A stretch of DNA of 64,000 bases from Pseudomonadales bacterium (GTDB lineage Bacteria > Pseudomonadota > Gammaproteobacteria > Pseudomonadales > Pseudohongiellaceae). This document shows, in pieces, positions 56,374-64,000 of this stretch (the first letter of the stretch is position 1; each line of letters starts with the position of its first letter). Position numbers and translations under genes: made by a program. Below the pieces are notes generated by a model. The model ran no database searches and was not told the origin of the DNA. It saw nothing but the letters and a program-made list of their open reading frames with translations. The DNA lies in NCBI GenBank assembly GCA_012103535.1, contig WLWQ01000001.1, forward strand, positions 1,618,280 through 1,682,279, in the 5' to 3' direction.

Positions 56374-56769
56374 TTAGAAAACAGTGCAAAGTATCTCACC
56401 ACCAATACCTGCTGCTTCGGCTTGCTTGTCTGTCATCAACCCCTGGTTGGTAGACAGAATAGCTATGCCCAAACCGGCACGATTTTTTGGAATATCTTCT
56501 TTTCCTTTGTAACTACGAAGACCAGGCCGGCTAATACGCTTAATCTCTTCGATTACCGGCTTACCTTGGAAATATTTCAATTCAACATTGATTACAGACT
56601 TGCCGTCTTCATCGTTGACGTTATAGCCGTTTATATAACCTTCGTCTTGTAGCACTCTACTAATAGCAACCTTAATCTTCGAAGAAGGAGAGTTTACATT
56701 CGGCAACTTCGCCATCTGCGCATTGCGAAGGCGAGTTAAGAAATCTGAAATCGGATCTGACATGCTCAT
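56374..56769 (-). CDS. rpsH: 30S ribosomal protein S8
   Basis: 131 aa from ATG 56769, read as [18 protein letters not shown], with GGGAG 7 bases upstream (a longer frame from 56790 overlaps rpsN and lacks a site). Ends [32 protein letters not shown] in segments. In E. coli it also represses the spc operon. Confidence 0.96.
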   Translation of the reverse strand: MSMSDPISDFLTRLRNAQMAKLPNVNSPSSKIKVAISRVLQDEGYINGYNVNDEDGKSVINVELKYFQGKPVIEEIKRISRPGLRSYKGKEDIPKNRAGLGIAILSTNQGLMTDKQAEAAGIGGEILCTVF

Positions 56770-56783
56770 CTTTCTGCTCCCAC

Positions 56784-57089
56784 TTACCAACTTGCCTTAG
56801 TCAAACCAGGCACGTCACCACGCATAGCGGCTTCGCGAAGTTTGTTACGGCATAGACCAAATTTTCGATAAACACCATGAGGACGACCGGTAATACGACA
56901 CCGGCGCTGCTGCCGACTAGGACTCGCGTCTCTAGGAAGTTTTTGCAGCTTTACCTGTGCTGACCACTTATCGTCGTCGGACGCTTTCGGGTCCTGAAGA
57001 ATGGCGCGCAACGCGGCTCGCTTTTCAGCATACTTCGCAACAGTTCGTTCGCGCTTCTTCTCTCTGGCTATCATCGATGCTTTAGCCAT
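56784..57089 (-). CDS. rpsN: 30S ribosomal protein S14 (zinc-free long form)
   Basis: 101 aa, [40 protein letters not shown]. The zinc CxxC pairs of the short form are absent, so this is the usual proteobacterial C-minus type. Confidence 0.97.
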   Translation of the reverse strand: MAKASMIAREKKRERTVAKYAEKRAALRAILQDPKASDDDKWSAQVKLQKLPRDASPSRQQRRCRITGRPHGVYRKFGLCRNKLREAAMRGDVPGLTKASW

Positions 57090-57090
57090 A

Positions 57091-57810
57091 TTAAGATTCC
57101 TCTTTGTCTTCTTCTGAAGCGTCTTCGCTACTTTCTGCAGCTGGCGCTTCTTCGGTTTGTTCTGTTTCTGCAGGTGCTTCCTCAGCGACTGCTTCTTCTG
57201 CTGGTGCTTCTTCTGCGACTTCTTCCGCAGGTGCAGCTTTCTCTTCTACTTTCTCTTCAGAGGCAGCCGGCATTCCACGAAATGGAAAGCGCATAGCAGT
57301 TAAAAGGGCCCGGCCTTCATCATCAGTTCTAGCAGTTGTGGTGATAGTGATATCAAGTCCACGTAATGTGTCTATCTTGTCGTAATCAATTTCAGGGAAA
57401 ATGATTTGCTCATTCACGCCCATGGCAAAATTGCCGCGACCATCGAATGATTTAGGACTTAAACCACGAAAATCTCTGATTCTTGGAATAGCAATATCCA
57501 CTAATCTTTCTAAAAATTCGTACATGCGCTCGCCACGTAATGTGACTTTGCATCCTATTGGCCAGCCTTCTCTAATCTTAAAACCAGCAATACTTCTGCG
57601 AGCTTTTGTTACAACAACTTTTTGACCGCTAATTTGCTCAAGGTCACTCGTCGCGTTTTCAAGAATTTTCTTATCCGCAACCGCTTCACCCAGTCCCATG
57701 TTGAGCACAACTTTGCTTATCTTGGGCACACGCATCGTATTCGAAAACCCAAATTCCTTGGCTAACGCTGGTATAACTTCTTTTTGATAATACTCTTTCA
57801 ACTGAGCCAT
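57091..57810 (-). CDS. rplE: 50S ribosomal protein L5 with a long acidic Ala/Glu tail
   Basis: 239 aa against about 179. The core ends at MRFPFRGMP near residue 180, normally close to the C-terminus. Another 58 residues follow, rich in E, A, P, S ([32 protein letters not shown]). L5 binds 5S rRNA in the central protuberance. Stop is 1 base before the rpsN start. Confidence 0.95.
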   Translation of the reverse strand: MAQLKEYYQKEVIPALAKEFGFSNTMRVPKISKVVLNMGLGEAVADKKILENATSDLEQISGQKVVVTKARRSIAGFKIREGWPIGCKVTLRGERMYEFLERLVDIAIPRIRDFRGLSPKSFDGRGNFAMGVNEQIIFPEIDYDKIDTLRGLDITITTTARTDDEGRALLTAMRFPFRGMPAASEEKVEEKAAPAEEVAEEAPAEEAVAEEAPAETEQTEEAPAAESSEDASEEDKEES

Positions 57811-57819
57811 GATCGTCTC

Positions 57820-58131
57820 TTAATCTATAACCTGTCCGTTGGACTTAAAGATGCGCTGCTTATTGCCATCTTCATCAACCTGAATACCGACACGGTCTGC
57901 CGCATTCGTTTCAGGGTTAAAAATCGCGACATTGGAAATATCTAGTGCCGCTTCTCTTTCCACGATACCACCAGGCTGACCTGCGTTTGGGTTAGGCTTG
58001 GTGTGTCGTTTAACCATGTTTACCCCAGCGACAAATACCTTATCGCCAGCGATTTGAGAAATAGTTCCACGCTTACCTTTGTCTTTACCTGTGATTACGA
58101 TGACTTCATCATCGCGCTTGTACTTATTCAT
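57820..58131 (-). CDS. rplX: 50S ribosomal protein L24
   Basis: 103 aa with a KOW motif at the start ([20 protein letters not shown]) and [25 protein letters not shown]. Assembly initiator of the large subunit. Nine bases from rplE. Confidence 0.97.
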   Translation of the reverse strand: MNKYKRDDEVIVITGKDKGKRGTISQIAGDKVFVAGVNMVKRHTKPNPNAGQPGGIVEREAALDISNVAIFNPETNAADRVGIQVDEDGNKQRIFKSNGQVID

Positions 58132-58206
58132 CTCGTTGTCTCTAAAAAGCCTCTAAACTATCTCTTCAATTAACAGTTTGCGTTTACTAGTTCTCTTTAA
58201 ATTTCT

Positions 58207-58575
58207 TTACAAAACTTCCGGAGCTAATGAAATTATTCGCATAAATTTTTCATTACGAAGTTCGCGTGTAACTGGTCCAAAAACGCGCGTACCAATTGGT
58301 GCTTCCTGGTTGTTCAATAGAATAGCTGCATTGTCATCGAACTTGATCAATGATCCATCGCCACGTCGAACTCCCTTCTTCGTGCGAACTACCAAGGCAG
58401 TCAGTACCTGGCCCTTCTTAACTTTACCGCGGGGAATCGCTTCCTTGACGGATACTTTAATAATGTCACCAATGCGCGCATAACGTCGGTGTGATCCACC
58501 TAGCACCTTGATGCACATTACGCGTCTAGCGCCGCTGTTGTCGGCGACATCTAAGTAAGACTGCACTTGAATCAT
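58207..58575 (-). CDS. rplN: 50S ribosomal protein L14
   Basis: 122 aa. [33 protein letters not shown] and the central [19 protein letters not shown] are canonical (shown in segments). First gene of the spc group in E. coli order. A 75-base gap separates it from rplX. Confidence 0.97.
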   Translation of the reverse strand: MIQVQSYLDVADNSGARRVMCIKVLGGSHRRYARIGDIIKVSVKEAIPRGKVKKGQVLTALVVRTKKGVRRGDGSLIKFDDNAAILLNNQEAPIGTRVFGPVTRELRNEKFMRIISLAPEVL

Positions 58576-58625
58576 CGATTCACTCCAACTCGTATTCGCT
58601 ACGCGAATACAAAACCACTTCTAAA

Positions 58626-58928
58626 TTAAACCTGTGTTGCTCGCTCATCTATTGAAACAAGAGCCCAGCTCTTTGTTTTCGAGATTGGTCGAACTTCTTT
58701 AATCGTAACTGCATCACCCATACCGCATTCATTATTCGCATCGTGTGCGTGAATTTTGGTAGAGCGCTTAATAATCTTGCCGTAAACGGGGTGCTTAACA
58801 CGTCGCTCTACAAGCACAACAATGGACTTGTCCATCTTGTTGCTAACAACTCGGCCGGTGGCAGTTCTGGCTCGCTTATTCTGGCCTTCCGCACTTGCCT
58901 GGCTCTCTTGAATCTCAGTGTCCGGCAT
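58626..58928 (-). CDS. rpsQ: 30S ribosomal protein S17
   Basis: 100 aa against about 84. The first about 20 residues ([18 protein letters not shown]) are an extra polar lead. The core is normal: [38 protein letters not shown]. Two bases after rpmC. Confidence 0.96.
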   Translation of the reverse strand: MPDTEIQESQASAEGQNKRARTATGRVVSNKMDKSIVVLVERRVKHPVYGKIIKRSTKIHAHDANNECGMGDAVTIKEVRPISKTKSWALVSIDERATQV

Positions 58929-58930
58929 AA

Positions 58931-59173
58931 TTAAGCTTCACTCTTCTCTTGTTCAGTTGCTGTGCTTTCTTTTTCACTTCCGTTTTCATTTACTTTTTCA
59001 GTAATAATCGTTTTTACTCGAGAAATATCTTTGCGCACCTCTTTTACCAGGTGAATTTGCCCGAGTTGGCCTGTACTGTTTTGCATACGGTAATTGAATT
59101 GATCTTTGTAAAGTTGCTGCAATTGTTCCTGCAATTCCTCTACTGACTTGTCTCTAAGTTCTTCAGCTTTCAT
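58931..59173 (-). CDS. rpmC: 50S ribosomal protein L29
   Basis: 80 aa against about 63. [26 protein letters not shown] is the core; the last about 18 residues form a Glu/Ser-rich tail. Its ATG overlaps the rplP stop (TAATG). Confidence 0.95.
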   Translation of the reverse strand: MKAEELRDKSVEELQEQLQQLYKDQFNYRMQNSTGQLGQIHLVKEVRKDISRVKTIITEKVNENGSEKESTATEQEKSEA

Positions 59174-59586
59174 TACATCACCGTTCTTTTTACAAAAGAT
59201 GTTTCGAAAGGCAATTTGGCGGAAGCTAATGCGAATGCTTCTCTAGCCAGCTCTTCTTCGACACCTTCGATTTCAAACATGATTCGACCTGGTTGAATTT
59301 GAGCCACCCAATATTCAACGTTTCCTTTACCTTTACCTTGCCGAACTTCTAATGGCTTTTGTGTAATCGGCTTGTCAGGAAAAACTCGAATCCATATCTT
59401 TCCGCCACGTTTAATTCGACGAGTCATTGCTCGACGAGCGGCTTCGATTTGACGTGCAGTCAATCGTCCACGTGAAATGGCTTTTAATCCGTACTCACCA
59501 AAATCCACTTTGCTGCCACGATGAGCTAGACCACGATTCCGGCCCTTCATCATTTTGCGAAATTTTGTACGCTTTGGTTGTAACAC
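59173..59586 (-). CDS. rplP: 50S ribosomal protein L16
   Basis: 137 aa. [24 protein letters not shown] is the usual start; [19 protein letters not shown] follows. Near the A-site tRNA elbow. Normal length. Confidence 0.97.
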   Translation of the reverse strand: MLQPKRTKFRKMMKGRNRGLAHRGSKVDFGEYGLKAISRGRLTARQIEAARRAMTRRIKRGGKIWIRVFPDKPITQKPLEVRQGKGKGNVEYWVAQIQPGRIMFEIEGVEEELAREAFALASAKLPFETSFVKRTVM

Positions 59587-59614
59587 GCCGTTCTTCCTCT
59601 ATTCTTCCTAACGC

Positions 59615-60286
59615 TTAACTTGCCGCTGGTTGCTGCTTTGGAACAATCGCTTCGTCGAGATCCAGGATTTCTCCCTTGAATATCCAAACTTTCACACCAA
59701 TAATTCCGTAAGTAGTACTCGCTTCTGAAGTCGCGTAATCAATGTCTGCTCTAAGTGTATGCAAAGGCACACGTCCTTCTCGGTACCACTCTGAACGAGC
59801 AATCTCAGCTCCACCCAAGCGACCACCCACTTGCACCTTGATGCCTTGTGCGCCTTGTCGCATAGCATTTTGTACCGCACGCTTCATGGCTCTACGGAAC
59901 ATAACGCGACGCTCGAGCTGTGAAGCAACACTGTCAGCAACTAACTGTGCATCTAAATCTGGCTTTCTTATTTCTTCGATATTGATTTGTACGGGAATGC
60001 CCATCTTCTCAGTCAGAATTCCGCGCAGCCTTTCAACATCTTCACCTTTCTTACCAATTACGATTCCTGGTCTCGCTGTATAAATTGTTACCTTCGCCGT
60101 TTGAGCTGGTCGCTCTATATCAACTCGGGAAACAGATGCACTTGCTAAGCGCTTCTTTACAAAGTCACGAACTTGCAAATCAACTAACAGGTTGTCTGCG
60201 TATTCCTGGCCTTCAGCGAACCACACCGAAGTGTGCTTCTTAACTATTCCAAGGCGAATACCAGTTGGATGTACTTTTTGACCCAT
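59615..60286 (-). CDS. rpsC: 30S ribosomal protein S3
   Basis: 223 aa. [24 protein letters not shown], a KH domain ([17 protein letters not shown]) and [29 protein letters not shown] in segments. Helicase-side mRNA-entry protein. Confidence 0.98.
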   Translation of the reverse strand: MGQKVHPTGIRLGIVKKHTSVWFAEGQEYADNLLVDLQVRDFVKKRLASASVSRVDIERPAQTAKVTIYTARPGIVIGKKGEDVERLRGILTEKMGIPVQINIEEIRKPDLDAQLVADSVASQLERRVMFRRAMKRAVQNAMRQGAQGIKVQVGGRLGGAEIARSEWYREGRVPLHTLRADIDYATSEASTTYGIIGVKVWIFKGEILDLDEAIVPKQQPAAS

Positions 60287-60298
60287 CCGAAGAATCTC

Positions 60299-60631
60299 CT
60301 AGCTATCAGCGACTATAATTGTTATGTGACAGGAACGCTTGAGAATACGATCAGCTCGACCTTTTGCTCTCGGCATTATGCGTTTCATTGTCATCCCTTC
60401 ATCAACACAAATCGTTGATACCTTCAATTCATCCACGTCTGCACCTTCGTTGTGCTCAGCGTTAGCGATCGCGGAATTTAAAACCTTCTTAATAATGTCA
60501 GCACCTTTCTTGGTGCTATAACTGAGAAGCTCCAATGCTTCTTCAACACCTTTGCCTCGAACCTGATCGGCAACCAGTCTGGCCTTTTGTGCTGAAAGAC
60601 GTGCGCCTCTTAATTTTGCCTGGACTTCCAT
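60299..60631 (-). CDS. rplV: 50S ribosomal protein L22
   Basis: 110 aa. [23 protein letters not shown] and [24 protein letters not shown]. Exit-tunnel protein. Starts 9 bases after rpsS. Confidence 0.97.
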   Translation of the reverse strand: MEVQAKLRGARLSAQKARLVADQVRGKGVEEALELLSYSTKKGADIIKKVLNSAIANAEHNEGADVDELKVSTICVDEGMTMKRIMPRAKGRADRILKRSCHITIIVADS

Positions 60632-60640
60632 AATCGTCTC

Positions 60641-60913
60641 CTAACGCACCTTCTTATCTGCGGAATGCCCGCGATAAGTTCGCGTTTGCGCAAATTCACC
60701 TAACTTATGACCAACCATGTCTTCGGTGACAAACACCGGTACATGCTGGCGGCCATTGTGAACTGCTATAGTTAGTCCAAGCATTTCAGGTGAAACCATG
60801 GAACGACGCGACCAGGTTTTAATTGGGCGTTTGTCATTTTTGTCAGCTGCGGTCTGCACCTTCTTCAATAAATGAAGATCGATGAATGGACCTTTTTTAA
60901 GTGAACGTGGCAC
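60641..60913 (-). CDS. rpsS: 30S ribosomal protein S19
   Basis: 90 aa. [62 protein letters not shown]. Head protein binding S13. Normal. Confidence 0.98.
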   Translation of the reverse strand: MPRSLKKGPFIDLHLLKKVQTAADKNDKRPIKTWSRRSMVSPEMLGLTIAVHNGRQHVPVFVTEDMVGHKLGEFAQTRTYRGHSADKKVR

Positions 60914-60938
60914 GTATAAAATCCTCTATCACTTGCCG

Positions 60939-61772
60939 CTATTTGCGACTCGCATTTCGACGACGAACTATCATGTTGTCAGTTCGCTTATTAGTTCTAG
61001 TTTTGTATCCCTTAGTAGGAACACCCCAAGGTGATACTGGATGTCGTCCACCTGATGTTCTGCCTTCACCACCACCATGGGGGTGATCAACTGGGTTCAT
61101 AGCAACACCACGAACCGTTGGGCGCACTCCGCGCCATCTTTTAGCACCGGCTTTACCTAGCGACCGAAGAGAGTGTTCTGAATTAGAAACTTCTCCCAAG
61201 GTTGCGCGACACTCACTTAGCACCTTGCGCATTTCGCCAGAGCGTAAGCGTAAAGTTGCATAGTCACCCTCACGCGCTACAAGCTGCAGAGATGTGCCAG
61301 CGCTGCGTGCAATCTGTGCACCTTTTCCTGGTTTCATTTCAACGCAGTGCACAGTGCTACCGAGTGGAATATTGCGCAGTGGCAAACAGTTTCCAACTTT
61401 GATCGGTGCTTCGTCGCCTGACATCAAAACTTCGCCTTTAGCCACATTAGCTGGCGCTACTATGTAACGACGCTCACCATCTGCATACAGCAATAAAGCT
61501 ATGTTCGCAGAGCGATTCGGGTCGTATTCCAATCTTTCTACTTTCGCTTCAATAGCGTCTTTGTTGCGACGGAAGTCGATAATTCGATACTTCTGTTTAT
61601 GACCGCCACCTTGATGACGGCGTGTTATTCGTCCCTTATTGTTGCGACCACCTGATTTCGACTTTGCTGCCGTTAAAGGCGCATAAGGCTCGCCCTTATG
61701 CAAATCGGGGTGCACGACCTTGACGACGAAACGACGTCCTGGTGATGTAGGTTTACACTTAACTACTGGCAT
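60939..61772 (-). CDS. rplB: 50S ribosomal protein L2
   Basis: 277 aa. [65 protein letters not shown] in segments, with the conserved His of DHPHGGG near the peptidyl-transferase centre. Confidence 0.98.
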   Translation of the reverse strand: MPVVKCKPTSPGRRFVVKVVHPDLHKGEPYAPLTAAKSKSGGRNNKGRITRRHQGGGHKQKYRIIDFRRNKDAIEAKVERLEYDPNRSANIALLLYADGERRYIVAPANVAKGEVLMSGDEAPIKVGNCLPLRNIPLGSTVHCVEMKPGKGAQIARSAGTSLQLVAREGDYATLRLRSGEMRKVLSECRATLGEVSNSEHSLRSLGKAGAKRWRGVRPTVRGVAMNPVDHPHGGGEGRTSGGRHPVSPWGVPTKGYKTRTNKRTDNMIVRRRNASRK

Positions 61773-61792
61773 GACTTAACCCTCTACCCCGA

Positions 61793-62092
61793 TTAACCTA
61801 TTTCCGCGAAATCAATTTCGTGACCATCTTCCAAACGTACGTACGCTTTTTTCCAGCTTGGACGTCGTCTGGTTTGTCCACGATTGTTTCTCTTTGTCTT
61901 TCCTTTCACGTTTAGAACCTGAAGCTCTGCAACGACGACATTGAAAAGTCCTTCAACTGCAGCTTTGATTTCTGGTTTAGTAGCGTCTTTGGCTACCTTG
62001 AACGTGTATTGATTATTCAGCTCGCCAGCTATAGTTGATTTCTCTGATACGTGAGGCGCTAAAATGACGGTATACATGCGTTCTGTATTCAT
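61793..62092 (-). CDS. rplW: 50S ribosomal protein L23
   Basis: 99 aa. [12 protein letters not shown] and [27 protein letters not shown]. Tunnel-exit protein and docking site for SRP and trigger factor. Its ATG overlaps the rplD stop (ATGA). Confidence 0.97.
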   Translation of the reverse strand: MNTERMYTVILAPHVSEKSTIAGELNNQYTFKVAKDATKPEIKAAVEGLFNVVVAELQVLNVKGKTKRNNRGQTRRRPSWKKAYVRLEDGHEIDFAEIG

Positions 62093-62712
62093 GACAGCAT
62101 CTCCTCCACTTTCTTAAGCGCTGGTACCGTGATCAACACCTTCTCAAAATCAATAAGGCTCACTGGATCCAGTCCGGAGACATCCAATGCATCTACTTTG
62201 TGAAGGTTTCTTGCGGCGAGATAAAGATTTTTTTCGATTTGATCTGAAACAATTAGGACGTTGTCTAGATCGAATTCTTTGAGCTTGCTTACCAAGTCTT
62301 TTGTTTTGTGAGATTCGACTGTGAATTCATTAACGACAATCAGTCGGTCTTGTCGGATAAGTTCGGAGAGAATGCATTGCATCGCTCCGCGGTACATTTT
62401 CTTATTTAGTTTTTTACTATGGTCTTGCGGTTTTGCGGCGAACGTTACACCACCTGAACGCCAAATTGGGCTACGAATGGTGCCTGCACGTGCGCGGCCA
62501 GTTCCCTTTTGACGCCACGGTTTGCGTCCACCACCACGCACTTCAGAACGGGTTTTCTGTTTAACAGAACCCTGGCGTGCGCCAGCTAAATAAGTAACAA
62601 CAGTTTGATGAACCAAAGGTTCGTTATATTCACGACCAAACGATTCATCTGATAAGGAGATTTTTTCTTTGCCGGCTTTTTTCTTTCCAGGTAAGGCTAA
62701 AGCTAATTCCAT
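62089..62712 (-). CDS. rplD: 50S ribosomal protein L4
   Basis: 207 aa. [30 protein letters not shown] is the tunnel loop signature (in segments). In E. coli L4 represses and attenuates the S10 operon; the usual S10 leader target is shortened here. Confidence 0.97.
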   Translation of the reverse strand: MELALALPGKKKAGKEKISLSDESFGREYNEPLVHQTVVTYLAGARQGSVKQKTRSEVRGGGRKPWRQKGTGRARAGTIRSPIWRSGGVTFAAKPQDHSKKLNKKMYRGAMQCILSELIRQDRLIVVNEFTVESHKTKDLVSKLKEFDLDNVLIVSDQIEKNLYLAARNLHKVDALDVSGLDPVSLIDFEKVLITVPALKKVEEMLS

Positions 62713-62714
62713 GC

Positions 62715-63356
62715 TTAGTTACCTCTCACTTTGATTGCCGGCTTAACGATGACGCTTGAACCTGTTGCTCCGGGTACGGCGCCTTTGATAAGTAGTAGAT
62801 TGTTTTCAGTGTCTACTTGTACGACTTCGAGTGACTGGACAGTATTGCGAACATTTCCCATCTGTCCTGCCATCTTCTTGCCTTTCCAAACTTTTCCTGG
62901 AGTCTGACATTGTCCAATGGATCCAGGCGCACGGTGAGAAATGGAGTTACCGTGTGTTGCGTCCTGCATCGTGAAGTTATGACGTTTAACGCCACCCTGA
63001 AATCCCTTACCTTTTGATGTACCAGTTACATCGACTTTTTGCCCAGCTTCAAAGCGATCAACTTTGATCTCGCTGCCTAATTCAATTTCTTCAAGATCAG
63101 TCGTTCGGAATTCCCAAAGACCATCACCTGCTTCAGTCTTAGCTTTGGCAAAATGGCCTGCAGCCGCTTTGCTCACACGAGAAGTTTTACGCGCGCCGGC
63201 AGTTACCTGGATCGCACTGTAACCATCCGATTCTTGTGTTTTGATCTGAGTTACGCGGTTTGGCTGAACTTCGACAACTGTCACAGGGACAGAGTTGCCT
63301 TCTTCAGTGAAAACGCGGGTCATGCCGCTCTTTCGACCGACTAATCCTATAGACAT
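62715..63356 (-). CDS. rplC: 50S ribosomal protein L3
   Basis: 213 aa. [58 protein letters not shown] in segments, with the Gln methylation-loop region. GAGG lies about 10 bases before the ATG. A 169-base spacer separates it from rpsJ. Confidence 0.97.
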   Translation of the reverse strand: MSIGLVGRKSGMTRVFTEEGNSVPVTVVEVQPNRVTQIKTQESDGYSAIQVTAGARKTSRVSKAAAGHFAKAKTEAGDGLWEFRTTDLEEIELGSEIKVDRFEAGQKVDVTGTSKGKGFQGGVKRHNFTMQDATHGNSISHRAPGSIGQCQTPGKVWKGKKMAGQMGNVRNTVQSLEVVQVDTENNLLLIKGAVPGATGSSVIVKPAIKVRGN

Positions 63357-63525
63357 TTTTTATAAACCTCATCGTGCAAGGGGCTGAAACCCGCTATGGC
63401 CACTGACGTGTTGCACTCATGCTTTCCCGCAATGGGAAATTTGGATATTCCAGTACTCCAAAACTTTGTCAGAAAGGGCAACGAGGACTGAAATGCTCTA
63501 TTGCCTGGCTATATTTTTTATTGAT
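63357..63525 (-). promoter_or_regulatory. long rpsJ-rplC spacer with hairpins
   Basis: Non-coding in all frames and far longer than the usual about 30 bases. It holds a perfect hairpin TTTCCC-GCAAT-GGGAAA (63423-63439) and a smaller GGGCTGAAACCC stem (about 63386). It may be an mRNA leader for the L3-L4 part of the operon, perhaps regulatory. No convincing promoter was found in it. Confidence 0.35.
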
Positions 63526-63837
<312 letters not shown>

Positions 63838-63928
63838 CTACGTAAAACTCCAAAAAAATCGTTATTAAAGAACAAGTTACCGCAATCTTTCCTGGCGCTG
63901 GTTTTTCAAACGCCAAAAAAGGATGCGA

Positions 63929-63957
63929 ATTTTAGTTGTCTTGACCTTTTAAGTCAA
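63929..63957 (-). promoter_or_regulatory. sigma70 promoter of the S10 operon
   Basis: On the minus strand a -35 TTGACT (63957-63952), a 17-base spacer and a -10 TAAAAT (63934-63929). Transcription would start near 63921, giving an untranslated leader of about 84 bases with a TGGCG/CGCCA hairpin. A hairpin at 63969-64000 just upstream may belong to the previous gene. Confidence 0.75.
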
Positions 63958-64000
63958 GCTATTTAGTGCCCTGAAAGCCCCAAAAACACTAGCTTTCGGG

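Noticed and set aside
57104-57385. 93-residue Ser/Ala-rich frame opposite rplE
   Set aside because: Complement of the repetitive L5 tail, same reasoning.

Overview
The window is chromosomal DNA of a moderate-GC gammaproteobacterium, probably a marine or aquatic heterotroph. The evidence is the gammaproteobacterial S10-spc-alpha ribosomal gene order, an MSHA/type IV pilus-like locus, a ydbH-ynbE-ydbL lipid-transport operon, TonB-dependent receptors and an NhaC-type Na+/H+ antiporter. I cannot name the species. No tRNA, rRNA, CRISPR array, prophage or transposase was seen, and no gene-free stretch exceeds 300 bases.

Region 1 (1-7027, minus strand) is a sensory operon: two tandem TonB-dependent receptors (the second split by one in-frame TAG), a YfiR-like periplasmic protein, and a hybrid histidine kinase with a CHASE8-like periplasmic domain that runs off the left edge. 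Its parts match the YfiB-YfiR-YfiN logic, but with a TonB receptor at the outer membrane and a phosphorelay kinase as output. I think it is the most interesting system here.

Region 2 (7275-25710) is metabolic and envelope housekeeping. It holds ydbH-ynbE-ydbL with a tandemly duplicated terminator, an MHS-type transporter, a DUF2214 membrane protein, an exported methyltransferase-like protein, and a sulfite dehydrogenase operon whose cytochrome gene carries an in-frame TAG. It continues with an alpha/beta hydrolase, NhaC, a beta-propeller/PHP fusion, divergent glpD and glpK, a histidine phosphatase, a small membrane protein and an orphan LspA.

Region 3 (25914-41389, minus strand) is one long MSHA-like pilus locus in the order mshM-L-N-E-G-I-J-K, two pseudopilins, a response regulator, a histidine kinase and a pilin gene with its own leader. 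The embedded two-component pair probably controls the pilin.

Region 4 (41650-49496) holds a GST, a DapA-family lyase, a PQQ-type dehydrogenase, a large solitary GspE-like ATPase with four MshEN-like half-repeats, and an EamA transporter. Region 5 (49589-63837, minus strand) is the complete S10-spc-alpha supercluster with secY and rpoA, read from a good sigma70 promoter at 63929-63957. L15 and L5 carry long low-complexity C-terminal tails, and the known regulatory leaders are rearranged: a short leader before rpsJ, a 169-base spacer after rpsJ, and no room for an alpha-operon leader before rpsM.
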